Assembly (NCBI GenBank): GCA_945787285.1
Contig: CALZIC010000015.1
Coordinates: forward strand, 1-34,428
Direction of reading: 5' to 3'
DNA from: an uncultured Desulfuromonadales bacterium
Lineage (GTDB): Bacteria > Desulfobacterota > Desulfuromonadia > Desulfuromonadales > Trichloromonadaceae
Length of the DNA stretch: 34,428 nucleotides
In this document: positions 1 to 7,670 of the stretch, in pieces
Layout of the letters: the number at the start of each line of letters is the position of its first letter
Position numbering within the stretch: position 1 is the first letter of the stretch
Translations under genes and position numbers: made by a program
Notes under the pieces: model-generated
Databases searched by the model: none
What the model was told of the DNA's origin: nothing
Seen by the model: the letters and a program-made list of their open reading frames with translations, nothing else

Positions 1-381
1 TTCGGCACCGAGGTAAATCTGGTGGACCCCACACGACGGACTGCGCTCTTTGAGGATGGCCGCCTTGCAGTGTGCCAGGCGGGCGATCTGCAGGGTTTGT
101 TCGGCGCCTTTGATAAAGAGGGCAGTTCGGTCGGTGCCGTCATGGGTTTCGACGGCGCCGCAGCCGCTCAGAACGTCCTCTCCGTTGCCCCTGGCGAAGC
201 GTGTGGCCTTGCGCGGGGTCGGAAGGCCTGCCAGTTGCTCGGGGCAGACGGGCACCGGAACCAGTTGGTTCTTCTGCAGGTACTCGAGCACAGCCGCATT
301 CTGCTTGGTCCTTCCGTCGTAACGGGTGCGCAGCCCAAGAAGGCAGGCGCTGACCAATATCGGTTGTGGTGCTTTAAACAT
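1..381 (-). CDS. DUF523 family protein, 3' end cut by window edge
   Basis: The minus-strand frame is open from an ATG at 381 to the left edge (127 codons, no stop seen), so the C-terminus lies outside the window. The protein has the usual DUF523 signatures: an N-terminal SACLLG followed by RYDG (about residues 12-23), CPEQLAGLPTPR (about 45-56) and LKERSPSCG near residues 110-118. The conserved cysteines suggest metal or redox chemistry, but the family has no firmly assigned function. DUF523 proteins are about 150 residues long, so only a short tail is missing. The start lies 17 nt after the purN stop on the same strand, so it is probably the third gene of a purM-purN operon. No good Shine-Dalgarno sequence is visible, so translation may depend on purN. 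The plus-strand frame over this stretch matches no family and is a shadow. Confidence 0.85.
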   Translation of the reverse strand, partial: MFKAPQPILVSACLLGLRTRYDGRTKQNAAVLEYLQKNQLVPVPVCPEQLAGLPTPRKATRFARGNGEDVLSGCGAVETHDGTDRTALFIKGAEQTLQIARLAHCKAAILKERSPSCGVHQIYLGAE

Positions 382-398
382 CGACGTGTCGCTTAAGG

Positions 399-1067
399 TC
401 AGGCCGCCGGTTCCACCGGCGGGTTGGCGAGGGCGGCCATCGGCTGCTCGAGGGGGGGATCGATGATCACCCGGCGATCCACTACTTTAAGGCGCCCTTC
501 GGCAAAGAGCTGGATGGCCCGGGGATAGATGCGGTGCTCCTGCTCGAGGATGCGGGCCGCAAGGCTCTCTTCCGTGTCGTCGTCGAGAATCGGCACCACC
601 GCCTGAATGATGATCGGCCCGGTATCGACCCCGTTATCGACGAAATGGACCGTGCAGCCGGAGAACTTGGCGCCGTATTCAATGGCTTTGCGCTGAACGT
701 GAAGTCCGGGAAATGCCGGCAGAAGGGCCGGGTGAATGTTGATCACCCGCCCCTCGAAAGCATCCAGAAACACCGGGGTGATCAGCCGCATGAATCCGGC
801 AAGGGCCACCAGTTCGACACCGGCCTCCCTGAGCACATCGACCACTGCCTGATCGAAACTTTCGCGGCTGTTGTAGCCGCGGTGGTCGATGCAGCGCACG
901 GCAATGCCGGCCTTTTCGGCTCTCTTGAGCGCCCCGGCATCCGGGTTGTTGCTGATGACGATGGCGATTTCGGCGTCAAGCGATCCATCGGCGCAACGGT
1001 CGATGATGGCCTGAAGGTTGGTTCCGCCGCCGGAGGCCAGAGCTCCGATGCGCAGTTTTTTACTCAA
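399..1067 (-). CDS. purN: Phosphoribosylglycinamide formyltransferase PurN
   Basis: PurN transfers the formyl group of 10-formyl-THF to GAR, the third step of de novo IMP synthesis, in the cytoplasm. The 222-residue product has the N-terminal glycine-rich phosphate-binding loop ASGGGTNLQAI (about residues 11-21), the active-site segment NIHPALLPAFPG with its catalytic Asn and His, and the DTGPII motif carrying the catalytic Asp. Length is normal for the family (about 190-220). The frame extends 23 codons further upstream, but I chose TTG at 1067 because GGGAGG lies 5-6 nt before it and the following residues (SKKLRIGALASGGG) match where PurN proteins begin. It follows purM by 32 nt, the usual purM-purN arrangement. 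The C-terminal 20 residues are low-complexity and proline/alanine-rich. Confidence 0.96.
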   Translation of the reverse strand: MSKKLRIGALASGGGTNLQAIIDRCADGSLDAEIAIVISNNPDAGALKRAEKAGIAVRCIDHRGYNSRESFDQAVVDVLREAGVELVALAGFMRLITPVFLDAFEGRVINIHPALLPAFPGLHVQRKAIEYGAKFSGCTVHFVDNGVDTGPIIIQAVVPILDDDTEESLAARILEQEHRIYPRAIQLFAEGRLKVVDRRVIIDPPLEQPMAALANPPVEPAA

Positions 1068-1099
1068 CGATTCCTCCCGTGTAGACCGCTGTCTGTTGG

Positions 1100-2149
1100 T
1101 TAAACCAGAACAACGCCTTCTTCGCCGGCATCGCATTTGGCAATTTCACCAATGGTCCAGGCTTTTTCCTTAAGGCCGGAGAGGCGGACCATGATGTCGT
1201 CTGCTTCGGCCTCGGGGACAACCAGGGCCATGCCGATACCGTAGTTGAATGTACGGTACATTTCGGTCTCTTCGATGTTGCCCCCTTTACGCAGCAATTC
1301 GAAGATGGCAGGCTTTTCCCAGCTGTTTTTGTTGATAATGGCCTGGCAATGGCGGGGCAGAACACGGGGAACGTTTTCCAGCAGGCCGCCGCCGGTAATG
1401 TGGGCCATTCCCTTGATCTGGAAATCGCGAAGCAGGTTCAGCACCGTCTTTACGTAAATGCGGGTAGGGGTGAGGAGTTCCTCGCCGAGCGGTTTCTCCA
1501 GTTCGGGCAGGACGCTGTCGCCAGAGAGTTCCATCCTTTCGAAAAAGACCTTGCGGGCAAGGCTGAATCCGTTGGAATGCAGGCCGCTGGAGCCGATGCC
1601 GATAATTTTATCGCCCACGGTAATGGAAGAGCCGTCGATGATGTTATTATTGTCGACAACGCCGACGGTGAAGCCGGCCAGGTCGTATTCCCCATCACCG
1701 TACATGCCGGGCATTTCGGCGGTTTCCCCGCCGATCAGCGCGCATCCGGACTGCACGCACCCTTCAGAGATGCCCTTGACGATGTCGGCGGCTTTTTCCG
1801 GGGAGAGTTTGCCGGTCGCCATATAGTCAAGGAAGAAAAGGGGCTCGGCACCCTGAACGATAATGTCGTTGACGCACATGGCGACAAGGTCAATGCCGAC
1901 CGTGTCGTGCTTGTCCAGCAGAAAAGCCAGTTTGAGCTTGGTTCCGACACCGTCGGTCGAGGCGACGAGGGTCGGTTTTTTGTACTTGTCGGCGTTCAGC
2001 GAAAAGAGCCCGCCGAACCCCCCGATGTCGGTCAGCACTTCCGGTCTGGAAGTCGCCTTGACAAGGGGCTTGATCATTTCCACGAAACGGTTGCCGGCAT
2101 CGATGTCGACCCCGGCGTCCTTATAGGTTGAGGTTTTCTGCTTATCCAA
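1100..2149 (-). CDS. purM: Phosphoribosylformylglycinamidine cyclo-ligase PurM (AIR synthetase)
   Basis: PurM closes the imidazole ring by converting FGAM and ATP to AIR, the fifth step of purine synthesis, as a cytoplasmic dimer. The 349-residue product is full length. It shows the N-terminal family motif YKDAGVDIDAGN (about residues 9-20), the ATP-binding strand with STDGVGTKLKLA (about 64-75), GGETAEMPGMY (about 141-151), and HITGGGLLENVPRVLP in the C-terminal half. The start is TTG at 2149 with GAGGAG about 9 nt upstream. It is the first gene of a purM-purN-DUF523 operon and has a recognisable sigma-70 promoter about 35-65 nt upstream. PurR-type or PurBox-like operators were not evident. 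Confidence 0.97.
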   Translation of the reverse strand: MDKQKTSTYKDAGVDIDAGNRFVEMIKPLVKATSRPEVLTDIGGFGGLFSLNADKYKKPTLVASTDGVGTKLKLAFLLDKHDTVGIDLVAMCVNDIIVQGAEPLFFLDYMATGKLSPEKAADIVKGISEGCVQSGCALIGGETAEMPGMYGDGEYDLAGFTVGVVDNNNIIDGSSITVGDKIIGIGSSGLHSNGFSLARKVFFERMELSGDSVLPELEKPLGEELLTPTRIYVKTVLNLLRDFQIKGMAHITGGGLLENVPRVLPRHCQAIINKNSWEKPAIFELLRKGGNIEETEMYRTFNYGIGMALVVPEAEADDIMVRLSGLKEKAWTIGEIAKCDAGEEGVVLV

Positions 2150-2183
2150 TGGTGTAAACTCCTCGTCTGCAAAAAGTGGCTAA

Positions 2184-2213
2184 TTATTAAAACAACCCCC
2201 GCTTGGTTGTCAA
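2184..2213 (-). promoter_or_regulatory. Putative sigma-70 promoter of the purM operon
   Basis: Read on the minus strand, a perfect -35 TTGACA lies at 2213-2208. An 18-nt spacer separates it from the -10-like TAATAA at 2189-2184. The predicted transcript would start near 2177, about 28 nt before the purM TTG codon. This is consensus matching only. Confidence 0.55.
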
Positions 2214-2254
2214 CGTCAAAGTCTTTTTACGGAAAGATTCCCTGGTGATATTCC

Positions 2255-2284
2255 TTTACAGGTAAAAGGGGTGTGCCTTATGAT
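2255..2284 (+). promoter_or_regulatory. Putative sigma-70 promoter for rimI
   Basis: TTTACA (2255-2260) and TATGAT (2279-2284) are separated by 18 nt, each one mismatch from consensus. It is divergent from the purM promoter and would give a leader of about 110 nt before rimI. The remainder of the 253-nt gap between purM and rimI shows no gene beyond a possible 17-codon reading frame at 2353-2406. Confidence 0.45.
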
Positions 2285-2402
2285 ATCGGACCGTTTGGGC
2301 TGTGAGTCGGCTCATAGGTGCTCGTTCCCCTCGTGTTTGGACCCTCTTTGGGATGAAAGGACGGCGTCGTGCAGCCGTTATGTGCCTTAGGGTGATTGGC
2401 CG

Positions 2403-2879
2403 ATGACTTCTGGTGCTTTTATGCAGAATGGCGAAAATTATACCATAAGGCCGGCCGAAATTTCGGACCTTGATGGTATTTTGTCGATAGAGAATCAGTG
2501 CTATCCCAACCCGTGGTCGCGGACTCTTTTCGAAAAGGAACTCGAGAACCCGGTTTCGACCGTCAATCTGCTCTTTTTCGGGGATCGCCTCGGCGGCTAC
2601 CTCTGTTCATGGTTTATCTGCGGGGAACTGCAGATTCTCAACGTCGCCACCTCGCCGGCTTGTCGTCGTCGCGGGGTTGCTGCTGCCCTCATCAGCCATG
2701 TTTTTGAGAGAAGCCTGAAGCAGGGGATGGAGGAGGCTTTTCTAGAGGTTCGCGTCGGAAACCTAGGCGCACAGGCTCTTTACAGTCGATTTGGTTTTAA
2801 GACGGTATCGTGCCGGGAAAAGTACTACTCGGATGGGGAAGACGCTCTGCTGATGGTATTTGAGGCCAGCAAGGGTTAA
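2403..2879 (+). CDS. rimI: Ribosomal protein S18 alanine N-acetyltransferase RimI (GNAT family)
   Basis: RimI-type GNAT enzymes acetylate the N-terminal alanine of ribosomal protein S18 using acetyl-CoA. The 158-residue product starts its GNAT fold at YTIRPAEISDLDGILSIE. It has the RimI-like segment NPWSRTLFEKEL (about residues 36-47), the acetyl-CoA pyrophosphate loop CRRRGVAAAL (about 86-95), and the C-terminal ALYSRFGFKTV block typical of RimI (about 124-134). Start ATG 2403 has only a weak SD (AGGGTG); an in-frame ATG at 2421 is an alternative that also precedes the fold. RimI often sits beside tsaB or tsaD, but neither is here. The next gene, pyrK, starts 63 nt downstream. A different GNAT substrate cannot be excluded from sequence alone. 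Confidence 0.88.
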   Translation: MTSGAFMQNGENYTIRPAEISDLDGILSIENQCYPNPWSRTLFEKELENPVSTVNLLFFGDRLGGYLCSWFICGELQILNVATSPACRRRGVAAALISHVFERSLKQGMEEAFLEVRVGNLGAQALYSRFGFKTVSCREKYYSDGEDALLMVFEASKG

Positions 2880-2942
2880 TATTCCAATGAAAATCATACA
2901 AATTTCCATTGTTCATTTCGAGATAAGGAAAGATTTCCACCT

Positions 2943-3800
2943 ATGAAAGATTTCAAAACCATCATCCTGACGAACCATGAAATATCGCCGGGATATTTTC
3001 GCATGAAAATTCTCGCCCCCGGCATCAGCGCACTGGCCCGGCCAGGGCATTTTGTTATGCTGCGGGTCCAGGATTCGAGCACGCCCCTGTTGCGCCGTCC
3101 TTTCGGGATCTTCGATGTCGGCTTTCTCCCCCCCGATTGTCAGGGGCAGCCCCCCAAGGAGTACGTAGAAATTTTGTACAAGGTCGTCGGTGGAGGGACG
3201 TCGGTTCTCAGCGGACTTCACTCTGGCGACCGGGTCGAGGTTCTCGGGCCCCTGGGGCGGGGCTTCGACCTGGACTGTCCCGGCACCGAAAAGATCCTTG
3301 TCGGCGGCGGGGTCGGCCTGGTCCCTCTGTACCTGCTGGCCCGGGAGCTGACCCGATCGAACAAGGTCAGGGCGCTGATGGGAGGGCGCCGGCGGGATGA
3401 TATTATCGCCATTACCGAGTTCGAGCGACTGGGGGTCGAAACCTACGTTTCGACCGAAGACGGCAGCCTCGGCGAGGAGGGGTTGATCACCGCCGTGCTC
3501 GAGCGAAAACTGAAGAAGTATCCCAAATCGGTGGTTTACGCCTGCGGCCCCATGCCGATGCTGGATGCGGTTCAGCGCATCTGCGCTGACCACAATGCGG
3601 CACTGCAGGTATCGCTGGAAGCTTTGATGGCCTGCGGGGTGGGGGCCTGCCTGGGGTGCGTGGTAAAGGGAGCCGGCCACACCGAAGAATCGCCCCATTA
3701 CCTGTGTACCTGCAAAGAGGGCCCGGTCTTCTATGCGGAGCAGCTCGACTGGAACAAGGCCGGACAGGAACCGGGATTTTGCGAGGGGTGTAAGTCATGA
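2943..3800 (+). CDS. pyrK: Dihydroorotate dehydrogenase B electron transfer subunit PyrK
   Basis: PyrK is the FAD/[2Fe-2S] subunit that passes electrons from class 1B dihydroorotate dehydrogenase to NAD+, so pyrimidine synthesis does not need quinones, which suits an anaerobe. The 285-residue product has an N-terminal ferredoxin-reductase barrel with the FAD motif RRPFGIFD (about residues 51-58), the NAD-binding GGGVGLVPLYLLA (about 121-133), CGPMPML (about 200-206), and a C-terminal iron-sulfur motif with C231, C236, C239 and C255 or C257 before the KEGPVF block. Length is slightly over the usual 255-280. ATG 2943 is preceded by AAGGAAAG. The stop overlaps the pyrD start by 4 nt (ATGA), so the two subunits are probably translationally coupled. 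Confidence 0.96.
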   Translation: MKDFKTIILTNHEISPGYFRMKILAPGISALARPGHFVMLRVQDSSTPLLRRPFGIFDVGFLPPDCQGQPPKEYVEILYKVVGGGTSVLSGLHSGDRVEVLGPLGRGFDLDCPGTEKILVGGGVGLVPLYLLARELTRSNKVRALMGGRRRDDIIAITEFERLGVETYVSTEDGSLGEEGLITAVLERKLKKYPKSVVYACGPMPMLDAVQRICADHNAALQVSLEALMACGVGACLGCVVKGAGHTEESPHYLCTCKEGPVFYAEQLDWNKAGQEPGFCEGCKS

Positions 3801-4747
3801 ACGAATCTTCAGCGATGAACAGGCAAAGTAACCAACCCCCCTCTCTGGCGGTCGAGATTGCCGGCATCAAGCTCCGCAACCCGGTCATGCCAGCCTCGGG
3901 GACCTTCGGCTACGGCGAGGAGTTCGATCCTTACCTTGACCTGGGCGGCATCGGCGCAATCGTTACCAAGGGGCTGTCTCTCAACCCCAAGGCGGGCAAC
4001 CCGACCCCCCGCATCGCCGAAACCTGCGGCGGCATGCTTAACGCTATCGGTCTGCAGAATGTTGGGATCGATGCCTTTATCGAAAATAAACTCCCCTTTC
4101 TCCGCTCGGTCGACACCCCGGTGATCGTCAATTTTTTCGGCAACACCCTCGATGAGTACGGCCAGGTCGCTGAAAAACTCGCCGAGCTCCCTGAAGTGGC
4201 CGGGCTAGAGCTGAATATCTCCTGCCCCAACGTTAAAAAGGGGGGGATCGTCTTCGGAACCGACCCCCGCGCCGCATCGGAGGTCATTTCCCTGGTCCGC
4301 AGCAAAAGCAGCAAGCCGCTGATTGTCAAGCTGACCCCCAACGTCACAGATATTACGGTGATCGCCAGGGCGGCCGAAGAGGCCGGTGCCGACGCGATCT
4401 GTTGTATCAACACCCTGACCGGGATGTCGGTCGATGTAAAAAGCCGCCGTCCCCGATTGGCCAATCGCACCGGCGGTCTGTCGGGCCCAGCGGTGCGTCC
4501 CGTGGCGGTCCGGATGGTGCACCAGGTTGTCCAGGCGGTCAGCGTTCCGGTTATCGGTGTCGGCGGTATTGCCACAGCCCATGATGCGCTGGAGTTTTTA
4601 ATCGTCGGCGCTACCGCAGTCCAGGTCGGAACCGCAAACTTTGTCGATCCCCGGGCCATGCTCGACGTCGCCGAAGGCCTCTCCGCCTTCTGCGTGGAAG
4701 AGGGCATCCGCGATATCCGCGAAGTAATTGGCAGTTTGGAGCCTTGA
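3797..4747 (+). CDS. pyrD: Dihydroorotate dehydrogenase B catalytic subunit PyrD (class 1B)
   Basis: PyrD oxidises dihydroorotate to orotate with FMN. The class 1B form works in a heterotetramer with PyrK. The 316-residue TIM barrel has NPVMPASGTFGYGEEF (about residues 30-45), the class 1B motif NISCPNVKKGG with the active-site base C143, the FMN-binding VKLTPNVTDI (about 177-186), INTLTGMSVD, and the C-terminal phosphate-binding GVGGIATAHDALEF (about 254-267) with GATAVQVGTA. The first 15 residues are extra relative to most family members; ATG 3815 is a possible second start, but GAGGGG lies 8 nt before 3797 and the ATGA overlap with pyrK favours the first. No other pyr gene is in the window. 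Confidence 0.97.
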   Translation: MNESSAMNRQSNQPPSLAVEIAGIKLRNPVMPASGTFGYGEEFDPYLDLGGIGAIVTKGLSLNPKAGNPTPRIAETCGGMLNAIGLQNVGIDAFIENKLPFLRSVDTPVIVNFFGNTLDEYGQVAEKLAELPEVAGLELNISCPNVKKGGIVFGTDPRAASEVISLVRSKSSKPLIVKLTPNVTDITVIARAAEEAGADAICCINTLTGMSVDVKSRRPRLANRTGGLSGPAVRPVAVRMVHQVVQAVSVPVIGVGGIATAHDALEFLIVGATAVQVGTANFVDPRAMLDVAEGLSAFCVEEGIRDIREVIGSLEP

Positions 4748-4748
4748 G

Positions 4749-4886
4749 TGGGGACTGGGGGCTGGGGCAAGGCAAGGATCGGGGCTGGAAAAGCCATAAC
4801 ACATTAAATGCGGGACTGGGGACTGGAAACGTCATAAAACATGGATTCTCCGACCTCCAGCCCCTAAACCCCAGCCCCTAGCCCCC
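4749..4886. repeat. G-rich imperfect tandem repeats and complementary C-rich block between pyrD and the next gene
   Basis: The left part (4749-4827) contains repeated GGGGACT/GGGGCTGG units at about 4749-4767, 4780-4787 and 4812-4827. The right part (4857-4886) is the near-complement, with repeated CCCCTA and CCCCAG units. The two sides can pair as an imperfect inverted repeat, and the four G-runs between 4750 and 4783 could also form a G-quadruplex on the plus strand. It sits just after the pyrD stop, so it may act as a terminator or be a copy of a dispersed intergenic repeat. Copy number elsewhere cannot be seen here. Confidence 0.6.
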
Positions 4887-4895
4887 GAGTGTTTT

Positions 4896-7547
4896 ATGGA
4901 AGTCATCACCACCCACATCAATTCAGATTTCGACTGCCTTGGCGCCATGATCGCCGCCAAGAAGCTGTACCCTGGGGCCGAAATGGTCTTTGCCGGATCT
5001 CAGGAGCGCAGTCTCAGGGAATTCTTCCTCAAGAGCGCCTACTACGCCCACAGTTTCAAGCGGGTCAAAGATATCGATCTCGACGCGGTAACCCGGCTGA
5101 TCCTGGTCGATGTCCGTCAGGCCGGCCGGATTGGCGCGTTTGGCGCTGTGGCGATGCGGCCGGAGGTCGATGTTCATATCTACGACCATCACCCCGATGT
5201 TCCAGGGGCGTTGCAGGGGAGTCTTCAGGTCATCCGCCCTGTTGGTGCCACTGTTACGATTTTAACTCAGCTCTTCATGGAAAAGGGGATCGCCCCCACT
5301 GCCGACGAGGCGACCATGATGATGCTTGGGCTCTACGAAGATACCGGCAGCCTGCTCTTCTCTTCGACCACCGAGGAGGACTACCAGGCGGCGGCCTATT
5401 TGTTGAAACACGGCGCCAGCTTGAGCACGGTGTCCGATTTCCTGATTCAGGAGTTGACCGCCGATCAGGTGGCGCTTCTGCACGAACTCATCAATTCCTG
5501 TACCGTTCTCAACATCAACGGTGTCGATATCACCGTCGCTCATGCCTCCGTCGATCATTTTGTCCCCGACATCGCGGTCTTGGCCCACAAGCTCAAGGAC
5601 ATGCAGCACCTCGATGTGCTGATTATCGCCGTGCGCATGGAGGGGAGGGTTTTTTTGGTTGGCAGGTCGCGCATCCCCGAGGCGCCGGTCGGCGAGATGC
5701 TGGCGGAGTTGGGGGGAGGGGGGCACCCCTACGCCGCTTCGGGTACCGTCAGAAACATGACCCTGGTGCAGGTGCTCGAGGCCCTGCCCGATATCTTGCA
5801 TCGCCATGTCAACCCGCACTGGGAGGCGCGGCATCTGATGTCGTACCCGGTCAAGACGATTTCCGAAGAGGCCACCGTCGAAGATGTGCGAAGAACCCTC
5901 ACCCGCTATGGGCTCAATGCCCTCCCGGTGCTTAGAAAAGAGGCCGTCGTCGGCATTATAACCCGCCACGTGGTGGAGAGGGCGGCCCATCACCGGCTGG
6001 CCAATGTGCTGGTCAAGGAATACATGAGCGGCGATTTTGCCACCGTCTCGCCTGCGGCAACCGTGGACGTTCTCAAGGACCTCATTGTTGAACGTAACCA
6101 GCGGTTCGTCCCGGTAGTGGAGCGAGGCAAGCTGGTCGGGGCCATTACCCGCACCGACCTGCTGCGCCACATGGTCTCGGGGGTACGATCCGCACGCCGC
6201 CCCGAAATCGGCCTCGGTCCCGACAATTCCGGGCAGGGGATGCGAAAGCGTCACGTTGAACGCCTGATCAAGCTGCGTCTGCCCGCTGCGATTCTTAAAA
6301 TCATGAAAGACTGCGGGACGGTTGGTGATGAGTTAGGGATGCCGGTCTTTGCCGTCGGCGGGTTCGTCCGCGACCTGCTGCTCGAAATGGAGAACCTCGA
6401 TCTCGATGTCGTCGTCGAGGGGGACGGCATCCTGTTTGCCAAAGCTTTTGCCCGGCGCTATCACTGCCGGGTGCGCGAGCACCGCAAGTTCGGAACGGCG
6501 GTGCTCATTTTTCCCGATGGTTTCAAGCTCGACGTTGCCTCGGCCCGCATGGAGTACTACCTCGAGCCGGGCGCCTTGCCCACGGTGGAGCATTCCTCGA
6601 TCAAGCTCGACCTGTTCCGCAGGGATTTCACCATCAATACCCTGGCACTGGCGCTGAGCCCGGGTGAATTTGGCGATCTGCGTGATTTTTTCGGCGCGCA
6701 GCGGGACATGCACGACAAGGTTTTGCGTGTTCTGCACAATCTCAGTTTTGTCGAAGACCCGACCCGCGTGTTCCGGGCGGTCCGCTTTGAGCAGCGCCTC
6801 GGCTTTCAGCTCGGCACCCATACCGAGCATTTGCTTCGCAGTGCCGTCCGGATGGGGTTTCTCGATCGGGTTAAAGGGACCCGGCTCTTTAACGAACTGC
6901 GAATCATCTTCGAGGAGGCGCTCCCTCTTCCCGCGGTGTTCCGCCTGGCTGAGCTGAATCTGCTGAAATACATCCATCCCGCCCTATCGCTTAATGCTAA
7001 AAAACGCAACAATTTCGAAGCGGCCAGCCATGCGGTGCAGTGGTACCGCTTTATCTATACCGAAGACTCTTTCCGCTGCTGGCAGGTCTACCTGCTCTGT
7101 CTGCTGTCGGATCTGGATGATGAAGCGCTCGACAGTATCTGCAGCAGGCTGGAAATTCCGACCCGCTATCACGCCGTTTTTGGCGACCAGCGCAAGCGTG
7201 CTCACTACACGCTCACTAAAATGCACCGTGCCCTGCGGCGTAAAAATCCGCCCCGGCAGAGCGAACTGTATCGCTGGCTGCATGATTTTTCCACCGAGAT
7301 GCTGGTTTATATGATGGCCTGTTGCCGGCAGGAGAAGGTGCGCAGGTGGATCTCCCGCTATTTCAGTCATCTTCGTAGCGCATCCTGCCAGCTGAGCGGT
7401 TATGACCTGAAGAGTCTCGGCATTGCACCGGGTCCGGTTTACAAGGAAATTCTCGATCACCTGCTCATGGCCAGGCTGGACGGGGAAGTGGCGACCGTCG
7501 ATGATGAAACCCTCCTGGTGAAAAAACGCTACCTTTCTGGCCTCTGA
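4896..7547 (+). CDS. DHH/DHHA1-CBS-CBS-tRNA nucleotidyltransferase fusion protein
   Basis: This 883-residue protein joins three modules. Residues 1-300 are a DHH/DHHA1 phosphoesterase of the NrnA type, with THINSDFDCLG (6-16), the metal-binding VDVRQ, the DHH motif at about 96-98 and the DHHA1 substrate loop GGGGHPYAASG at about 273-283. Residues about 313-430 are two CBS domains, which usually bind adenine nucleotides and regulate their partners. Residues about 449-883 are a class II CCA-adding/poly(A) polymerase: GGFVRDLL (about 488-495), the catalytic LDLDVV with two Asp, RRDFTINTLAL and EDPTRVFRAVRF. The intact metal ligands suggest both catalytic modules work. It could finish or repair tRNA 3' ends while removing nucleotides or small RNAs. 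Relatives such as Geobacter have separate C- and A-adding enzymes, so specificity is open. SD is weak. Confidence 0.93.
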   Translation: MEVITTHINSDFDCLGAMIAAKKLYPGAEMVFAGSQERSLREFFLKSAYYAHSFKRVKDIDLDAVTRLILVDVRQAGRIGAFGAVAMRPEVDVHIYDHHPDVPGALQGSLQVIRPVGATVTILTQLFMEKGIAPTADEATMMMLGLYEDTGSLLFSSTTEEDYQAAAYLLKHGASLSTVSDFLIQELTADQVALLHELINSCTVLNINGVDITVAHASVDHFVPDIAVLAHKLKDMQHLDVLIIAVRMEGRVFLVGRSRIPEAPVGEMLAELGGGGHPYAASGTVRNMTLVQVLEALPDILHRHVNPHWEARHLMSYPVKTISEEATVEDVRRTLTRYGLNALPVLRKEAVVGIITRHVVERAAHHRLANVLVKEYMSGDFATVSPAATVDVLKDLIVERNQRFVPVVERGKLVGAITRTDLLRHMVSGVRSARRPEIGLGPDNSGQGMRKRHVERLIKLRLPAAILKIMKDCGTVGDELGMPVFAVGGFVRDLLLEMENLDLDVVVEGDGILFAKAFARRYHCRVREHRKFGTAVLIFPDGFKLDVASARMEYYLEPGALPTVEHSSIKLDLFRRDFTINTLALALSPGEFGDLRDFFGAQRDMHDKVLRVLHNLSFVEDPTRVFRAVRFEQRLGFQLGTHTEHLLRSAVRMGFLDRVKGTRLFNELRIIFEEALPLPAVFRLAELNLLKYIHPALSLNAKKRNNFEAASHAVQWYRFIYTEDSFRCWQVYLLCLLSDLDDEALDSICSRLEIPTRYHAVFGDQRKRAHYTLTKMHRALRRKNPPRQSELYRWLHDFSTEMLVYMMACCRQEKVRRWISRYFSHLRSASCQLSGYDLKSLGIAPGPVYKEILDHLLMARLDGEVATVDDETLLVKKRYLSGL

Positions 7548-7606
7548 GACATGTCTTTCTCTCTCGCCGAGGGCGCTGGACGCCCGCCTCTGTCCCCTGG
7601 CTTTCA

Positions 7607-7635
7607 TTGACTTTCCGGCCCCCATCTGGTAAAAC
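7607..7635 (+). promoter_or_regulatory. Possible sigma-70 promoter before the M50 protease and scpAB genes
   Basis: TTGACT (7607-7612) and TAAAAC (7630-7635) are separated by exactly 17 nt in the 123-nt gap between the nucleotidyltransferase stop and the protease start. The -35 is one mismatch from consensus and the -10 two. It would give a short leader of about 30 nt. Confidence 0.4.
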
Positions 7636-7670
7636 TGGGCAACCTCTTTTCCCCGATCGGTCCCTGGTAC

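Noticed and set aside
22-396. Plus-strand open frame of 124 codons at the left edge
   Set aside because: The minus strand over the same bases encodes a clear DUF523 protein that runs off the edge; the plus frame has no family features.
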